Below are positions 49,495 through 58,546 of a stretch of DNA of 64,000 bases, in pieces. Origin of the DNA: Azospirillum thermophilum (GTDB lineage: Bacteria; Pseudomonadota; Alphaproteobacteria; Azospirillales; Azospirillaceae); NCBI RefSeq assembly GCF_003130795.1, contig NZ_CP029359.1:1-64000 (forward strand), in the 5' to 3' direction. The notes under the pieces are model-generated. The model worked only from the letters and a program-made list of their open reading frames with translations. It searched no databases and was not told the origin of the DNA. A program made the translations under genes and the position numbers. How positions within the stretch are numbered: position 1 is the first letter of the stretch; each line of letters begins with the position of its first letter.

Positions 49495-50279
49495 AGCACA
49501 TCCCTCAGATCTTTTCTGACGCGGCGCATCGTCACGATGCCGAGCAGGACCGCCGCCCCCGCCCAGGCCAGCATGGCGGCCCAGAGGCCGGGATCGGGCG
49601 GGGTGTAGTAGAGCAGGACCGAGCGGAAGCCGGACAGGAACGGGGCGAACGGGTTGACCACCGCGATCGTCTTCAGCAGCCGCGGCGCCGCCTCCTCGGT
49701 GTAGAGGATCGGGGCGAGCCACATCAGGACCTGCAGGATGACCGGGACGATCTGCCCCAGATCGCGGAAGAACAGGTTTAGGCAGGCCAGGAACAGTCCC
49801 AGCCCGAAGACCAGCGTCAGCAGCAGCAGGGCCACGGGCGCCAGCAGGAGCCACGAGACGTCCGGGAAATGCCCCATCACCGTGGAGAAGGTGAACAGGA
49901 TCAGCAGCAGGATCAGGAAGGACAGCAGGGACGTGAAGGTCGCCTTCGCGACGAACACCTCCTCCGGAATCGGCAGCTTCTTCAGGAAATGGGCGCTTTC
50001 CAGCAGAGCCGTGCTGCCGCGGCCGACGGCCTCCGTGAAGAACAGCCAGGGAATGAGGCCCGAGGTCAGGTACAGCGCCATGCTGAATTCGGTGGAGTAA
50101 TTCCCCTTCACCCGCACCGGCATGATGCCGGAGAACACCAGGCTCATCACCGCGACCATGGTGAAGGGATGGATCACGTTCCACAGGAAACCGAGCCTGG
50201 TCCCGGCATAGCGGTTCTTCAGGTCGTTCACGCTGTTGCTGATGATGTAGCGGCGGTACTGGTAAAGCGCCTTGATCAT
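49491..50279 (-). CDS. wzm: Wzm-type ABC transporter permease (second copy)
   Basis: 262 residues with six hydrophobic spans. N-terminal basic stretch (YIISNSVNDLKNRYAGTRLG), FLWNVIHPFTMVAVMSLVFS, FLILLLILFTFSTVMGHFP and the conserved NPFAPFLSGFRSVLL near the end. It forms the inner-membrane channel partner of the Wzt ATPase. Its ATG overlaps the GT9 stop by 4 bp, so the GT9-permease-ATPase-GT2 genes form one translationally coupled run. Confidence 0.9.
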   Translation of the reverse strand: MIKALYQYRRYIISNSVNDLKNRYAGTRLGFLWNVIHPFTMVAVMSLVFSGIMPVRVKGNYSTEFSMALYLTSGLIPWLFFTEAVGRGSTALLESAHFLKKLPIPEEVFVAKATFTSLLSFLILLLILFTFSTVMGHFPDVSWLLLAPVALLLLTLVFGLGLFLACLNLFFRDLGQIVPVILQVLMWLAPILYTEEAAPRLLKTIAVVNPFAPFLSGFRSVLLYYTPPDPGLWAAMLAWAGAAVLLGIVTMRRVRKDLRDVL

Positions 50280-51472
50280 GATGCGAGATTTACCGCCTGC
50301 GGGAACTCGGGCTGGGACAGCCGGGATTGCGAAAGCTCGTCACCCAGCCTCTCGGCGATGCGGCGGCGATGGGGAAAGATCCAGCCGGGATCCTGCGGCA
50401 GCAGCGGCTGGATGCGCTCCCTGGCGAAAGCGGCCAGATCGGGCTGCCAGCCGTACCGTCCGGCCGTGGTCAGGGCCGACTGCGCGGCGTCCAGGATGCG
50501 GTTCTGCCGGATCAGGCACATCTCGATCAGTTCGGCATAATAATCGAAACGGACGGGAATGGTCTCGCCATAGGCGGCCTGCGCAGCCCCGATCCCATCC
50601 CGGGAAGCGGTGACGATGCAGCGCGCGATCCTCTCCGGATTCTCGTCAGTCATATCCAGCATGTGACCATGCGGCAGTCCCCAATAGGCGAAGTCGTGCG
50701 AGAAGCAGCCGAACACCGACCTGGAGCGGGACAGCAACTGGATGTTCGGCAGGGGCTGCGCCGCGGTGGAGGTGGCCGCCACGGTGCCGCCGCTTCCGGC
50801 GCCGACGAACAATGTGCAGTACCGGGTCAGGGCCGCGCTTTCGCGCAGCGAGAGTTCCCCGCCATGATAGGACTGCGGGTGGCGCAAGGCCATCGGCAGA
50901 TGGGTGGAGAAGACGACGCTGGCCGAGGGCAGCCGGTCGTAGACCAGGGCGGCGACCTCCTGGGCGAGGTCGGGGGTGACGAAGGACTGGCCGCTCTTGG
51001 GCGAGCACTCGAACAGGATGCGGTGCTCGTGGTTCATCAGGCCGGTCCGCCGGACGAAATCCTCGACCCTCTGCTCCTCCTCGTCCGTCAGGACGATGAC
51101 GTTCTCGATCGGGACGGTGATCGGGCGGCCGTAGCTGCGCAGGATGCTGGGTCGGATCGTCCCGTCGAAGTTCTGGAAGTTGTTGGGCCAGATCTGCGAC
51201 AGGAAGGCATGGTCGAATTCATGACGAAGCAGCCGGCGGGTCGCTTCGCGCTCGAAGATGCGCCAGACCATCTCGTGGTGGGACCAGTCGGAGACCGCGA
51301 TCTCCCAGACCTCGTCGATGTGGGGGTTGTTGGTCAGCAGCGGCGCGCACTGCGACGAGATCGCCCAGGTGATGTGGGCGTTGGGGTGGTCCTGACGGAT
51401 CTGGCGGGCCAGGATGGTGGTGTAAAGGCAGTCGCCGTTGGCACCGAGCTGGCCGAGCAGGATACGCGTCAC
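50276..51472 (-). CDS. GT9-like (heptosyltransferase-type) glycosyltransferase
   Basis: 398 residues from GTG 51472, chosen because AGGAG (51485-51481) lies 8 nt upstream; the frame continues to a TTG at 51493. TRILLGQLGANGDCLYTTIL, then IRQDHPNAHITWAIS, is the N-terminal GT9 pattern of LPS heptosyltransferases. Later motifs: ILFECSPKSGQSFVTPDL, SLRESAALTRYCTLFVGAGS. It may add a heptose-like or other sugar to a core or O-chain. The C terminus is a helical extension. Confidence 0.8.
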   Translation of the reverse strand: MTRILLGQLGANGDCLYTTILARQIRQDHPNAHITWAISSQCAPLLTNNPHIDEVWEIAVSDWSHHEMVWRIFEREATRRLLRHEFDHAFLSQIWPNNFQNFDGTIRPSILRSYGRPITVPIENVIVLTDEEEQRVEDFVRRTGLMNHEHRILFECSPKSGQSFVTPDLAQEVAALVYDRLPSASVVFSTHLPMALRHPQSYHGGELSLRESAALTRYCTLFVGAGSGGTVAATSTAAQPLPNIQLLSRSRSVFGCFSHDFAYWGLPHGHMLDMTDENPERIARCIVTASRDGIGAAQAAYGETIPVRFDYYAELIEMCLIRQNRILDAAQSALTTAGRYGWQPDLAAFARERIQPLLPQDPGWIFPHRRRIAERLGDELSQSRLSQPEFPQAVNLAS

Positions 51473-51542
51473 CTTGGAAACTCCTATCGCCAATGCCCGG
51501 CAGCGGTCCCGGACGACGGCCCGGGAACGGCTGCCTTGTGCA

Positions 51543-52908
51543 TCATCAGCCGGCGACCTTGGCGTTGAGGAGGAGGTCGTTGAGCTGCTGGGCGCTGGTG
51601 GCGGCCTTGGCGAGGGCCTGGTCGTAGTTGTCGGGCCCGACGATTTCGACCTCGGGGAGTGGGAAGAGCATCCTGGTGCCGTTCATGATGGTCTCGCGCT
51701 CGCGCTCGAGGAACTCGCGCTTGAAGTGCCAGGGGAGGACGAGATAGTAGTCGGGCCTGCGCTCGCGGGACTCCTGCTCGGAGACGATGGGGATGTCGGT
51801 TCCCAGCGTGCGGGCTCCGACCTTTCCCGGGTTGCGCTCGGCGGCGCAGTCGACCAGCAGACGGTTGATGCCGTACCACTGCAGCAGGACGTTGCCCTTG
51901 GTCGAGGCGCCGTAGATGTGGACCTTTCCGCGCCGCGCCTGGACGTCGAACAGGATGCGGTTGAGGTCGTCGCGCAGCCGCTCGATGCGCTGCTGGAAGG
52001 CGCGGTAGGGCTTGTCGGTGTCCAGCTCCATCTCGAACTCCTGGATGCGGAGCCGGTGGAGGAAGGCCTTGTCCTCGGGCTTGCCGTAGGACAGGTTGGC
52101 GGCGTGGGTGGCGTAGCAGCGGATGCTGCCGCCGTTGATGTCGTTCAGCTCGGCCTTGAAGATGCGCAGGCCGGCCTTGGCGGCGATGGTCTCCAGCACC
52201 GACAGGCTGTAGTATTCCAGATGCTCGTGGCACACCGTGTCGAACGAGTTCTGGATCAGCATGAGCGGCAGGTAGGACATCTCGAAGACCCAGACGCCCT
52301 CCGGCTTCAGCAGGCCGGCGATCGCCGAGGCGAAGCCGACCGGGTCCTCCAGGTCGTAGAACATGGCGATGGAGGTGACGACGTCCAGCCCGCCCTTGGG
52401 CAGGACGGCGAGCGCCTGCTCGGAGGGGAAGACCGTGTTGACCACGGTGGCGCGGTCGGCGATCTCGTTGGCGATGTCGGAGGGGTCGACGCCGTAGCGC
52501 GTGGTGCCGTCGGGATAGTGGAACAGCAGCGTGCCGTCGTTGCAGCCGATGTCGAGCACGGTGGGGGCCGGCGTCCCGATCAGCCCCATCACGCTGTCGA
52601 CGATGCCGTGCAGGTGGGTGCGCATCGTGGCGTTGGTGCCGGAGCGGTACCAGTAGTTGGCGTAGAGGATCTCCGGCGGGAAGCTGTGGGCAAGCTGCAG
52701 CAGCCCGCAGGCATGCTCGTCCTGCGTCACGTCGCACAGGACGAGCTGCGTCGGCAGCTTGCGCGTCGGCGGCATCAGGACGCCCGGCTTGACGAACGAC
52801 CCCTGCAGATACTGATCGCCGAGATCGATCACCGGCTTCAGCTTCGTCGAGCCGCAAACGCGGCACGTCTGGCGGTAACGCGGATGCAAGAGGCCCCCTT
52901 ATCTCTCG
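51543..52908 (-). repeat. Direct duplication, copy B (1,366 bp)
   Basis: Same-strand copy of 32390-33755, displaced by 19,153 bp, with two differences. Homology ends sharply on both sides, and no insertion-sequence ends or target duplications are visible at the borders. Confidence 0.93.
51546..52889 (-). CDS. NDP-sugar C-methyltransferase (copy B)
   Basis: 447 residues from TTG 52889. It is identical to the protein at 32393-33736 except for Val instead of Ile at residue 11 (TCRVCGSTK). The gene probably has its own promoter in the 250 bp upstream, while its 3' end abuts the GT9 gene's 5' region (73 bp). Being so similar, both copies should perform the same C-methylation of a 4-keto-6-deoxysugar, or one may be redundant. 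Confidence 0.88.
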   Translation of the reverse strand: MHPRYRQTCRVCGSTKLKPVIDLGDQYLQGSFVKPGVLMPPTRKLPTQLVLCDVTQDEHACGLLQLAHSFPPEILYANYWYRSGTNATMRTHLHGIVDSVMGLIGTPAPTVLDIGCNDGTLLFHYPDGTTRYGVDPSDIANEIADRATVVNTVFPSEQALAVLPKGGLDVVTSIAMFYDLEDPVGFASAIAGLLKPEGVWVFEMSYLPLMLIQNSFDTVCHEHLEYYSLSVLETIAAKAGLRIFKAELNDINGGSIRCYATHAANLSYGKPEDKAFLHRLRIQEFEMELDTDKPYRAFQQRIERLRDDLNRILFDVQARRGKVHIYGASTKGNVLLQWYGINRLLVDCAAERNPGKVGARTLGTDIPIVSEQESRERRPDYYLVLPWHFKREFLERERETIMNGTRMLFPLPEVEIVGPDNYDQALAKAATSAQQLNDLLLNAKVAG

Positions 52909-53159
52909 GTCCCTGTGCCGGCGGGCCGGCTCGGTCCGTGTGCCGGCCCGCCGGCGACGGGCCACTCCAAGCGGCTGAACCGTGGACGCTCTTTAGCGCA
53001 ACCCCCCCTGCGTCGCAAGAGAAAGGCCCCCCTGCGGACCGGAGGGAAACCTGCCCGCTGTCGGCTCCGGCCGGATTTCAGCTTTCCGAGCATGGCCCCG
53101 CCGGGTTAGGAGAGAGGGGTTGGGCAGCCTAATCGATGGCAAGCGAGAGAGAGCGGAAC

Positions 53160-53456
53160 ATGGCCGAGGGAACCCCCGATTACTACGCGATGGTCGAAGA
53201 GGCCTGGCAGCTCAGCGACGCCGCCCGCGACTATGTCAAGAACGCGGGGCGCGAGGTGGACAATGCCGAGCTGTGGGACAAAGTCTTCTCCCCGTCGCCG
53301 CTGATCGACCGCGAGCGCACCGGCCGCGAGGGCGGGCAGCCGCTGGCCCGCATCTTCTTCACGAACCCCTACGGCCTGCAGTACCGCCCGGACCACAAGG
53401 ACTGGATTCCCTTCCGCCACGGCGCGCTGGATCCGGCCTATCTGAAGATCGACTGA
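53160..53456 (+). CDS. Small hypothetical protein
   Basis: 98 residues from ATG 53160 (MAEGTPDYYAMVEEAWQLSD), or 106 from ATG 53136. Neither has a strong ribosome-binding site. Residues include VDNAELWDKVFSPSPLIDRE and IFFTNPYGLQYRPDHKDWIP, with even codon use and a clean stop before a hairpin. No signal peptide, membrane span or family recognised. It lies divergent to the C-methyltransferase and convergent with pseC. Confidence 0.6.
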   Translation: MAEGTPDYYAMVEEAWQLSDAARDYVKNAGREVDNAELWDKVFSPSPLIDRERTGREGGQPLARIFFTNPYGLQYRPDHKDWIPFRHGALDPAYLKID

Positions 53457-53464
53457 TCCCGAGC

Positions 53465-53487
53465 CCGGCCGCCCGACGGGCGGCCGG
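53465..53487. terminator. Hairpin between convergent genes
   Basis: ccggccgcc (53465-53473) pairs with ggcggccgg (53479-53487), loop cgacg. It ends directly at the pseC stop. There is no T run. Confidence 0.45.
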
Positions 53488-54705
53488 TCAGAGCCCCAGC
53501 TCCGCGGCGAGCGCGCCGGCCACCCGGTCGACGTCGCCGTCCGCCATGTCGGGGAACAGGGGCAGCGACAGGGCGGCGGCGTAGAAGGCGTCGGCCCCCG
53601 GCAGCGCCAGCCCCTCCAGCCGCCGGCGCCAGAAGGGCTGGCGGTGGACCGGGATGTAGTGGACCTGGGTTCCGATGCCGCGCTCCCGCAGGCCGTGCAT
53701 CACCGCGGCGCGGGAGCGGCCGAGCCCGGCGAAGTCGATCAGCGCCACGGCGAGATGCCAGGCCGGACGGCACCAGGGCACGCGCCCCAGCGGCCGGACG
53801 GCGGGGGCCAGCGGCGCCAGACGCTCCGCATAGAGCTCGGCGAGCCGGCGTCGGCGCGCCACGAAGCGGTCGAGCCGGCCGAGCTGGCTGAGCGCGAGCG
53901 CGCATTGGATATCGGTCAGCCGGTAATTGTGGCCCGGCTCCGCCATCTCGTAATACCAGGGATTGGGCGAGTCGTCGGCGTCGAAGCCGGCGTCCGGGTC
54001 GGCGAGCGGGGCCGGATGGCGCGTCATGCCGTGGCTGCGCAGCACCCGCATCCGTTCGGCGAGCCGCGCGTCGGCGGTGGTGACCGCGCCGCCCTCGCCG
54101 GCCGCGATGGTCTTGACGGGATGGAAGGAGAAGGCGGTCATCGTCCCGTCGGCACAGGCGCCGACCGGCACCTCCTCGCCGCCGCCGCTCCGGGTGACGC
54201 TGCCCAGCGCGTGGCAGGCATCCTCCACCACGGCCAGCCCGCGGCTGTCGGCGAGCGCCCCCAGCCCCGCCATGTCGGCGGCCTGCCCGGCGTAATGGAC
54301 GGGGAACAGGGCGCGGACGCGCAGCCCGGCGGCCTCGGCCCGGGCGATGGCCTCCTCGGCCTGCGGCACGCCCATCAGGCCGGTCGCCGGATCGACGTCG
54401 GCGAAGGCGACCTCCGCCCCGGCATGATGGACGACGCTGGCGGTGGCGAGGAAGGTGAGGGAAGGCACCACCACCGCGTCGCCCGGGCCGAGATCCAGGG
54501 CGAGCGCCGCGAGGTGCAGGGCCGCCGTCCCGGTGGCGCAGGCGACGGCATGCGGCACCGCCAGCCGTTCGGCGAGCGCCGTCTCGAACGCCTCCACCGC
54601 CGGCCCCTGGGTCAGCCAGTCGCCGCGCAGCACGGCCGTCACGGCGGCGATGTCGTCCTCATCGACCGACTGGCGGCCGTAGGGCAGGAAGGGCGCGCCG
54701 GTCAC
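53488..54705 (-). CDS. pseC: DegT/DnrJ/EryC1 aminotransferase, PseC-type
   Basis: 405 residues from GTG 54705, overlapping the PseB stop by 4 bp. PLP-dependent fold: GDWLTQGPAVEAFETALAE, ATGTAALHLAALALDLGPGD, VEDACHALGS and the Lys-containing SFHPVKTIAAGEGG, with HNYRLTDIQCAL. Directly behind PseB, it most likely transaminates UDP-2-acetamido-2,6-dideoxy-4-ketosugar to the 4-amino sugar (first two steps to pseudaminic acid). No PseH, PseG, PseI or PseF is in the window, so the pathway may instead stop at a 4-amino-6-deoxysugar. Confidence 0.83.
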   Translation of the reverse strand: MTGAPFLPYGRQSVDEDDIAAVTAVLRGDWLTQGPAVEAFETALAERLAVPHAVACATGTAALHLAALALDLGPGDAVVVPSLTFLATASVVHHAGAEVAFADVDPATGLMGVPQAEEAIARAEAAGLRVRALFPVHYAGQAADMAGLGALADSRGLAVVEDACHALGSVTRSGGGEEVPVGACADGTMTAFSFHPVKTIAAGEGGAVTTADARLAERMRVLRSHGMTRHPAPLADPDAGFDADDSPNPWYYEMAEPGHNYRLTDIQCALALSQLGRLDRFVARRRRLAELYAERLAPLAPAVRPLGRVPWCRPAWHLAVALIDFAGLGRSRAAVMHGLRERGIGTQVHYIPVHRQPFWRRRLEGLALPGADAFYAAALSLPLFPDMADGDVDRVAGALAAELGL

Positions 54706-55757
54706 GCCGTCTCCGCCAGGAGGCTGGTCAGCTCCTCCCCTTCCAGCCAGAGGTCGTTGCTGTCGCTGGCATAGCGGAAGCCGTCGGGCACCGTCCGGGC
54801 GCCCAGCTCCACATAAGGCTCGTGCTTCCACCAGGAGAAGGCCGGCTCGATCACGTAGCGGTCGCACAGCTCCACGGTCTGGCGGGAGTCGTCCTCGGTG
54901 ATCATCACCTCGTGCAGCTTCTCGCCCGGCCGGATGCCGACCACCCTCTGCGGCAGGTGCGGGGCCATGGTGCGGGCGAGGTCGACGATGCGCATGCTGG
55001 GGATCTTGGGCACGAAGATCTCGCCGCCGCGCATCAGGGCGGCGCAGGAGACGACGAATTCCACCCCGCGCTGCAGCGTGATCCAGAAGCGGGTCATCCG
55101 CTCGTCGGTGATCGGCAGGCTGTCGGCCCCCTCGGCGATCAGCTTGCGGAAATAGGGCACCACGCTGCCGCGCGACCCCACCACGTTGCCGTAGCGCACC
55201 ACCGAGAAGCGGGTGCCGACCGAGCCGGACAGGTTGTTGGCCGCGATGAAGATCTTGTCGGAGGCCAGCTTGCTGGCGCCGTAGAGATTGATGGGGTTGG
55301 CCGCCTTGTCGGTGGACAGCGCGATCACCCGCCGGACGCCGTTGCGGATCGCCGCATGGACCACGTTCTCCGCACCGTAGACGTTGGTGTGGATGCACTC
55401 CATCGGGTTGTATTCGGCCGTCGGCACATGCTTCAGCGCCGCCGCGTGGATGCACAGGTCGACCTCCCGCATCGCAAGGTCAAGCCTCCCGCGGTCGCGC
55501 ACGTCGCCGATGAAGAAGCGCAGCCGCGGCAGCCATTCGGCCGGCAGGGACTGCTGCATCTCGTACTGCTTGAACTCGTCGCGCGAGAAGACGATGACGC
55601 GGCGCGGACTGGCGCGCTCCAGCAGGGTGCGGACGAAGCGGGACCCGAAGGACCCGGTTCCGCCGGTCACCAGCACCGAGCGGTCGGAGAACTCGCCCAG
55701 CCCGGCGGACAGCCATGCGGCGGCGGATGCGGCTTCCTGAGGATCGAAAACGGCCAT
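54702..55757 (-). CDS. pseB: UDP-N-acetylglucosamine 4,6-dehydratase (inverting), PseB-type
   Basis: 351 residues from ATG 55757; the longer frame to 56057 is antisense to the next gene. SVLVTGGTGSFGSRFVRTLL, VIVFSRDEFKQYEMQQSLP, FFIGDVRDRGRLDLAMREVD, AALKHVPTAEYNPMECIHTN, and VRYGNVVGSRGSVVPYF are typical of the PseB/FlaA1 group. Met in place of the usual Tyr is seen in the serine-threonine-lysine active-site region only through ALSTDKAANPINLYGASKL, which keeps Tyr and Lys. It makes the 4-keto-6-deoxy UDP sugar used by PseC. Confidence 0.9.
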   Translation of the reverse strand: MAVFDPQEAASAAAWLSAGLGEFSDRSVLVTGGTGSFGSRFVRTLLERASPRRVIVFSRDEFKQYEMQQSLPAEWLPRLRFFIGDVRDRGRLDLAMREVDLCIHAAALKHVPTAEYNPMECIHTNVYGAENVVHAAIRNGVRRVIALSTDKAANPINLYGASKLASDKIFIAANNLSGSVGTRFSVVRYGNVVGSRGSVVPYFRKLIAEGADSLPITDERMTRFWITLQRGVEFVVSCAALMRGGEIFVPKIPSMRIVDLARTMAPHLPQRVVGIRPGEKLHEVMITEDDSRQTVELCDRYVIEPAFSWWKHEPYVELGARTVPDGFRYASDSNDLWLEGEELTSLLAETA

Positions 55758-55869
55758 GGAACCCGAAAGATATAAGACGGCAAGGTAGGAACGTTGCCAG
55801 ACTTTGCGCTCGGGTGTCCAGCGGCAGTGCCGGAAAGCGCATCGTCGAGTCCCTTCCGGCGACCATCCG

Positions 55870-56937
55870 TCAGCCGGCGGCGGCGGCGCGCAGCAGCCCG
55901 ACCAACCGTGGGGCGGTGACGGCCAGGGAGTACTGCGCCTCCACCTTGGCGCGGCCGGCCGCACCCATCCGGGACCGCAGGCCGGGATCCCTGGCCAGGC
56001 GACGCAGCGCCTCCAGCCACTCGTCCGGCGTCTCGGCCAGGAAGCCGTTGACGCCATGCTCCACGATGTCGCGGTTGACTCCCACCGGCGAGGCGATCAC
56101 CGGCTTGCCGCAGGCCATGTACTGGATCAGCTTGTAGCCGCACTTGCCCTGCTCCCAGGGCGTGTCGTCGAGCGGCATGATGCCGATGTCGAACGCGGCG
56201 ATATGCCCCGCCTCGCTGTCCTCGCTCCAGGGGTGGTGATCGGTGGAAGGGCCGTACAGGACCTTGGGGTTGGCCCCCACCAGACTCAGCCGCGCCCCGG
56301 TTTCCGCCTCGAGTCGCCGCAGCGGCCCGGCGATCAGGCTGAGGTAGTGATCGGTCATCGGCGAACCGATCCAGCCGACCACCGCCGGTCCGTCGGCCGG
56401 TGCCGGAGGCGGTAGTGGATAGCGGTCGAGGTCCACCACGGTCGGCAGGATCTCCACCGCCCGGGCCCCCGCCGCGGCGGCGCGGTCGGCAAGATAGGCG
56501 TTGCCCGCGGTGACCAGGGCCGCCCGGCGCATCACCCGGTCGAGCTTGCGCCCCAGGAGGTGCCGGACCAGCGGCCAGCGGCTGCGGTCATAATGATGGA
56601 ACCAGGCGTCGTCGAAATCGACGATGTAGGGCGGCGCATTCCGCAGGAACCAGCTCTCTATTCCATAGGGCAGCCAGGGCAGGAGTTCCTTCTCGATCCA
56701 CAGAAGGTCGAACCGGCACAGCCCGGCCATGTGGCGTAGCCGGTCGGCGTAGGCGGCGGCGATGCGCAGGGGCGAGCGCGGCTTGCCGGCGTACAGCGCC
56801 TCCAGATAGGAGTCCGGCAGCAAGGGGGCCACCGATACCGACAGTCCCGCCTCGGCGAGAGCCGGCAGGAACTGGTAGTGCCGGATACGGCTGCTGGGCC
56901 CCATCGGGCTGTAACGGGTGAGCAGCAGGATACGCAT
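55870..56937 (-). CDS. GT4-family glycosyltransferase
   Basis: 355 residues from ATG 56937 (MRILLLTRYSPMGPSSRIRH). The upstream frame to 57138 is not GT4-like and covers the promoter region. Motifs: FDLLWIEKELLPWLPYGIE, VDFDDAWFHHYD, VGWIGSPMTDHYL, DIGIMPLDDTPWEQGKCGYK, LIQYMACGKPVIASPVGVNR. It transfers one sugar to a glycan; donor unknown. It lies 112 bp upstream of pseB on the same strand and may use the amino sugar. Confidence 0.87.
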   Translation of the reverse strand: MRILLLTRYSPMGPSSRIRHYQFLPALAEAGLSVSVAPLLPDSYLEALYAGKPRSPLRIAAAYADRLRHMAGLCRFDLLWIEKELLPWLPYGIESWFLRNAPPYIVDFDDAWFHHYDRSRWPLVRHLLGRKLDRVMRRAALVTAGNAYLADRAAAAGARAVEILPTVVDLDRYPLPPPAPADGPAVVGWIGSPMTDHYLSLIAGPLRRLEAETGARLSLVGANPKVLYGPSTDHHPWSEDSEAGHIAAFDIGIMPLDDTPWEQGKCGYKLIQYMACGKPVIASPVGVNRDIVEHGVNGFLAETPDEWLEALRRLARDPGLRSRMGAAGRAKVEAQYSLAVTAPRLVGLLRAAAAG

Positions 56938-57351
56938 GGCCGCGGGTGGTGTTTCTTCTGACAATGGCACGGCGGCGGCGTTTTCTGGAGACCAGGGGCG
57001 GCGAGCCGTAGCGGGCGGGGCGGCCGGAGGCAGGCCGGACCCGCAGGTGCGGTCCGATTTCCTTGGAACGTTCAGTGCGCGGCGCGGAACCGGATACAGT
57101 GCATCTTCCCCAAAGAGGCCGGGCAGATCCACCGGCACATTATGTGTCGGAATGTTTTGCAGGATCCGCGGTTATTGTCCATTGGGCGAATTCGGTTTGT
57201 TTGTGTACCACTTAAGCGGCGCGTGCCCTGGGCAGGGTATCCGATTGGGCTGTTTCATTCCGCACTTGCAAATTGGGCATACCGATGATATCGAGCCTAG
57301 TGTGTGCCACAAGGCTCAAAGCTTTAGCCACTTTGGCGGGGGTTTCAAAAC
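56938..57351. other. Divergent intergenic region upstream of the RTX-like gene
   Basis: 414 bp. The distal half is AT-richer than the locus. A weak pair TTGCAA (57266-57271), 17 nt, TATCGA (57289-57294) is the only promoter-like element I saw. GGCGGGGG at about 57331-57338 is the ribosome-binding region of the next gene. Confidence 0.45.
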
Positions 57352-58371
57352 ATGGCAGTTTCGTCCACGATCACTGGTGGCATCACCAATGCCACCGACA
57401 CGTCCACCCTTGCGGGTGCGATCATCAAGAACACCAGCCTGGTGAACTCGGCCAATCTGACCAGCACCCCCTTGCTGGTGACCAGCGCCGCCAGCCCTGT
57501 GGATCCCGGAACCGCTTCCGGCGTCGCCCTGATCGCGTCCACGGTTGCCGGCGCAGTAACCCTGCTCGGCGGTGCGGGCAACAACAACCTGCTCGTCGCC
57601 AACGACAAGGCTGGGACTGTCCTGCAGGCGGGTACCGGCATTGGCCAGACCCTGGTCGGTGGCACGGGTGGCCAGCTTCTCGGCACTTCCGCCACGGGCA
57701 ACGGTGCGGCCACCATCCTGGGCGGTACGGGGTCGGACACGGTCGTTGCTGCGGCCGGCAACAATGTGCTGACCGCTGGTGAAGGCAACAACACCATCGT
57801 GGCTGTCGGCGGCAACAACCGGATTTTTGCCGCCGGCAATGATACCGTTTTTGCTGCAGGCGGTAACGCCACCATCGGTGCCGGTACTGGTAACTCCACG
57901 CTCTTCGTCACCAGTGGCAACAACCTGATCACCGGCGGCCAGGGCAACACCACCATCGCCGCCGCGGCCGGCAACAACACCATCTTCGGCGGCTCGGGCA
58001 ACACCACCATCGCTGGCGGCGGTGGCAACGACGTGCTGATCGGTGGCACCAGCAAGTCCGCCAACGTCGTCATCGGCGGCTTCGCCGGCAACGACACCCT
58101 CATCGGCGGCGTCGGCAACGACACGCTGTTCGGCGGTGACGGCAACGACGTCTTCGTGTTCAGCACGGTCTTCGGCGGCGGCAAGCACATCATCGGCGAC
58201 TTCAAGGCCGGCACCGACCTCATCGCGGTCCAGGGCTACGGCATGACCGCCGCCCAGGTTGCCAGCAGCGTCACGGTCACCGGCGGCAGCTCGGTGATCT
58301 CGCTCAGCGACGGTACGCAGATCACGATCGCCGGCGTCACTGGTCTGACGGCCAGCAGCTTCGCGGTCTAA
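57352..58371 (+). CDS. RTX-like, glycine/asparagine-rich secreted protein
   Basis: 339 residues, no N-terminal signal peptide (MAVSSTITGGITNATDTS). Residues ~85-265 are Gly/Asn-rich beta-roll-like repeats, mostly degenerate (GGAGNNNLLVAN, GEGNNTIVAVGGNN), becoming canonical GGxGxD nonapeptides only near 220-265 (GGGGNDVLIGG, GNDTLFGGDGNDVF). The end (ISDGTQITIAGVTGLTASSF type) looks like a type I secretion signal. It probably binds Ca2+ outside the cell and is exported by the HlyB/HlyD pair at 21.6-25.1 kb. High Asn and Thr content could make it a glycoprotein. A strong terminator follows, so it is probably a highly expressed single gene. A surface-layer or matrix protein is the likely role. 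Confidence 0.85.
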   Translation: MAVSSTITGGITNATDTSTLAGAIIKNTSLVNSANLTSTPLLVTSAASPVDPGTASGVALIASTVAGAVTLLGGAGNNNLLVANDKAGTVLQAGTGIGQTLVGGTGGQLLGTSATGNGAATILGGTGSDTVVAAAGNNVLTAGEGNNTIVAVGGNNRIFAAGNDTVFAAGGNATIGAGTGNSTLFVTSGNNLITGGQGNTTIAAAAGNNTIFGGSGNTTIAGGGGNDVLIGGTSKSANVVIGGFAGNDTLIGGVGNDTLFGGDGNDVFVFSTVFGGGKHIIGDFKAGTDLIAVQGYGMTAAQVASSVTVTGGSSVISLSDGTQITIAGVTGLTASSFAV

Positions 58372-58393
58372 TAAAAACCCCTGCACATGCCTT

Positions 58394-58427
58394 ATGGACC
58401 TGCCGAGCAATCGGCGGGTCCATTTTT
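58394..58427 (+). terminator. Rho-independent terminator of the RTX-like gene
   Basis: atggacctgccga (58394-58406) pairs with tcggcgggtccat (58411-58423), 13 bp with one G-U, loop gcaa, followed by a run of T. It is the clearest terminator in the window and it places the start of the next gene downstream of it. Confidence 0.88.
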
Positions 58428-58546
58428 ATATCAACGGCCTTCTTCCCCGGTCGCAGGTCCGTTCCCATCGATTCCGCCTTTCCGTCGGCCGATTCCTCTC
58501 CAGGGCGGATGCGGTGGCCCGGTGCCCGGAAGGGATCCTCACTCCT

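Noticed and set aside
48148..50184. 678-residue minus-strand frame starting inside the permease
   Set aside because: Its first ~230 residues are the permease read out of frame; the ATPase begins at GTG 49494, where a four-base stop/start overlap and the family N terminus agree.
32390..52908. Composite transposon bounded by the two C-methyltransferase copies
   Set aside because: The repeated segment codes a sugar enzyme, not a transposase, and no terminal inverted repeats or target duplications are seen at its borders.
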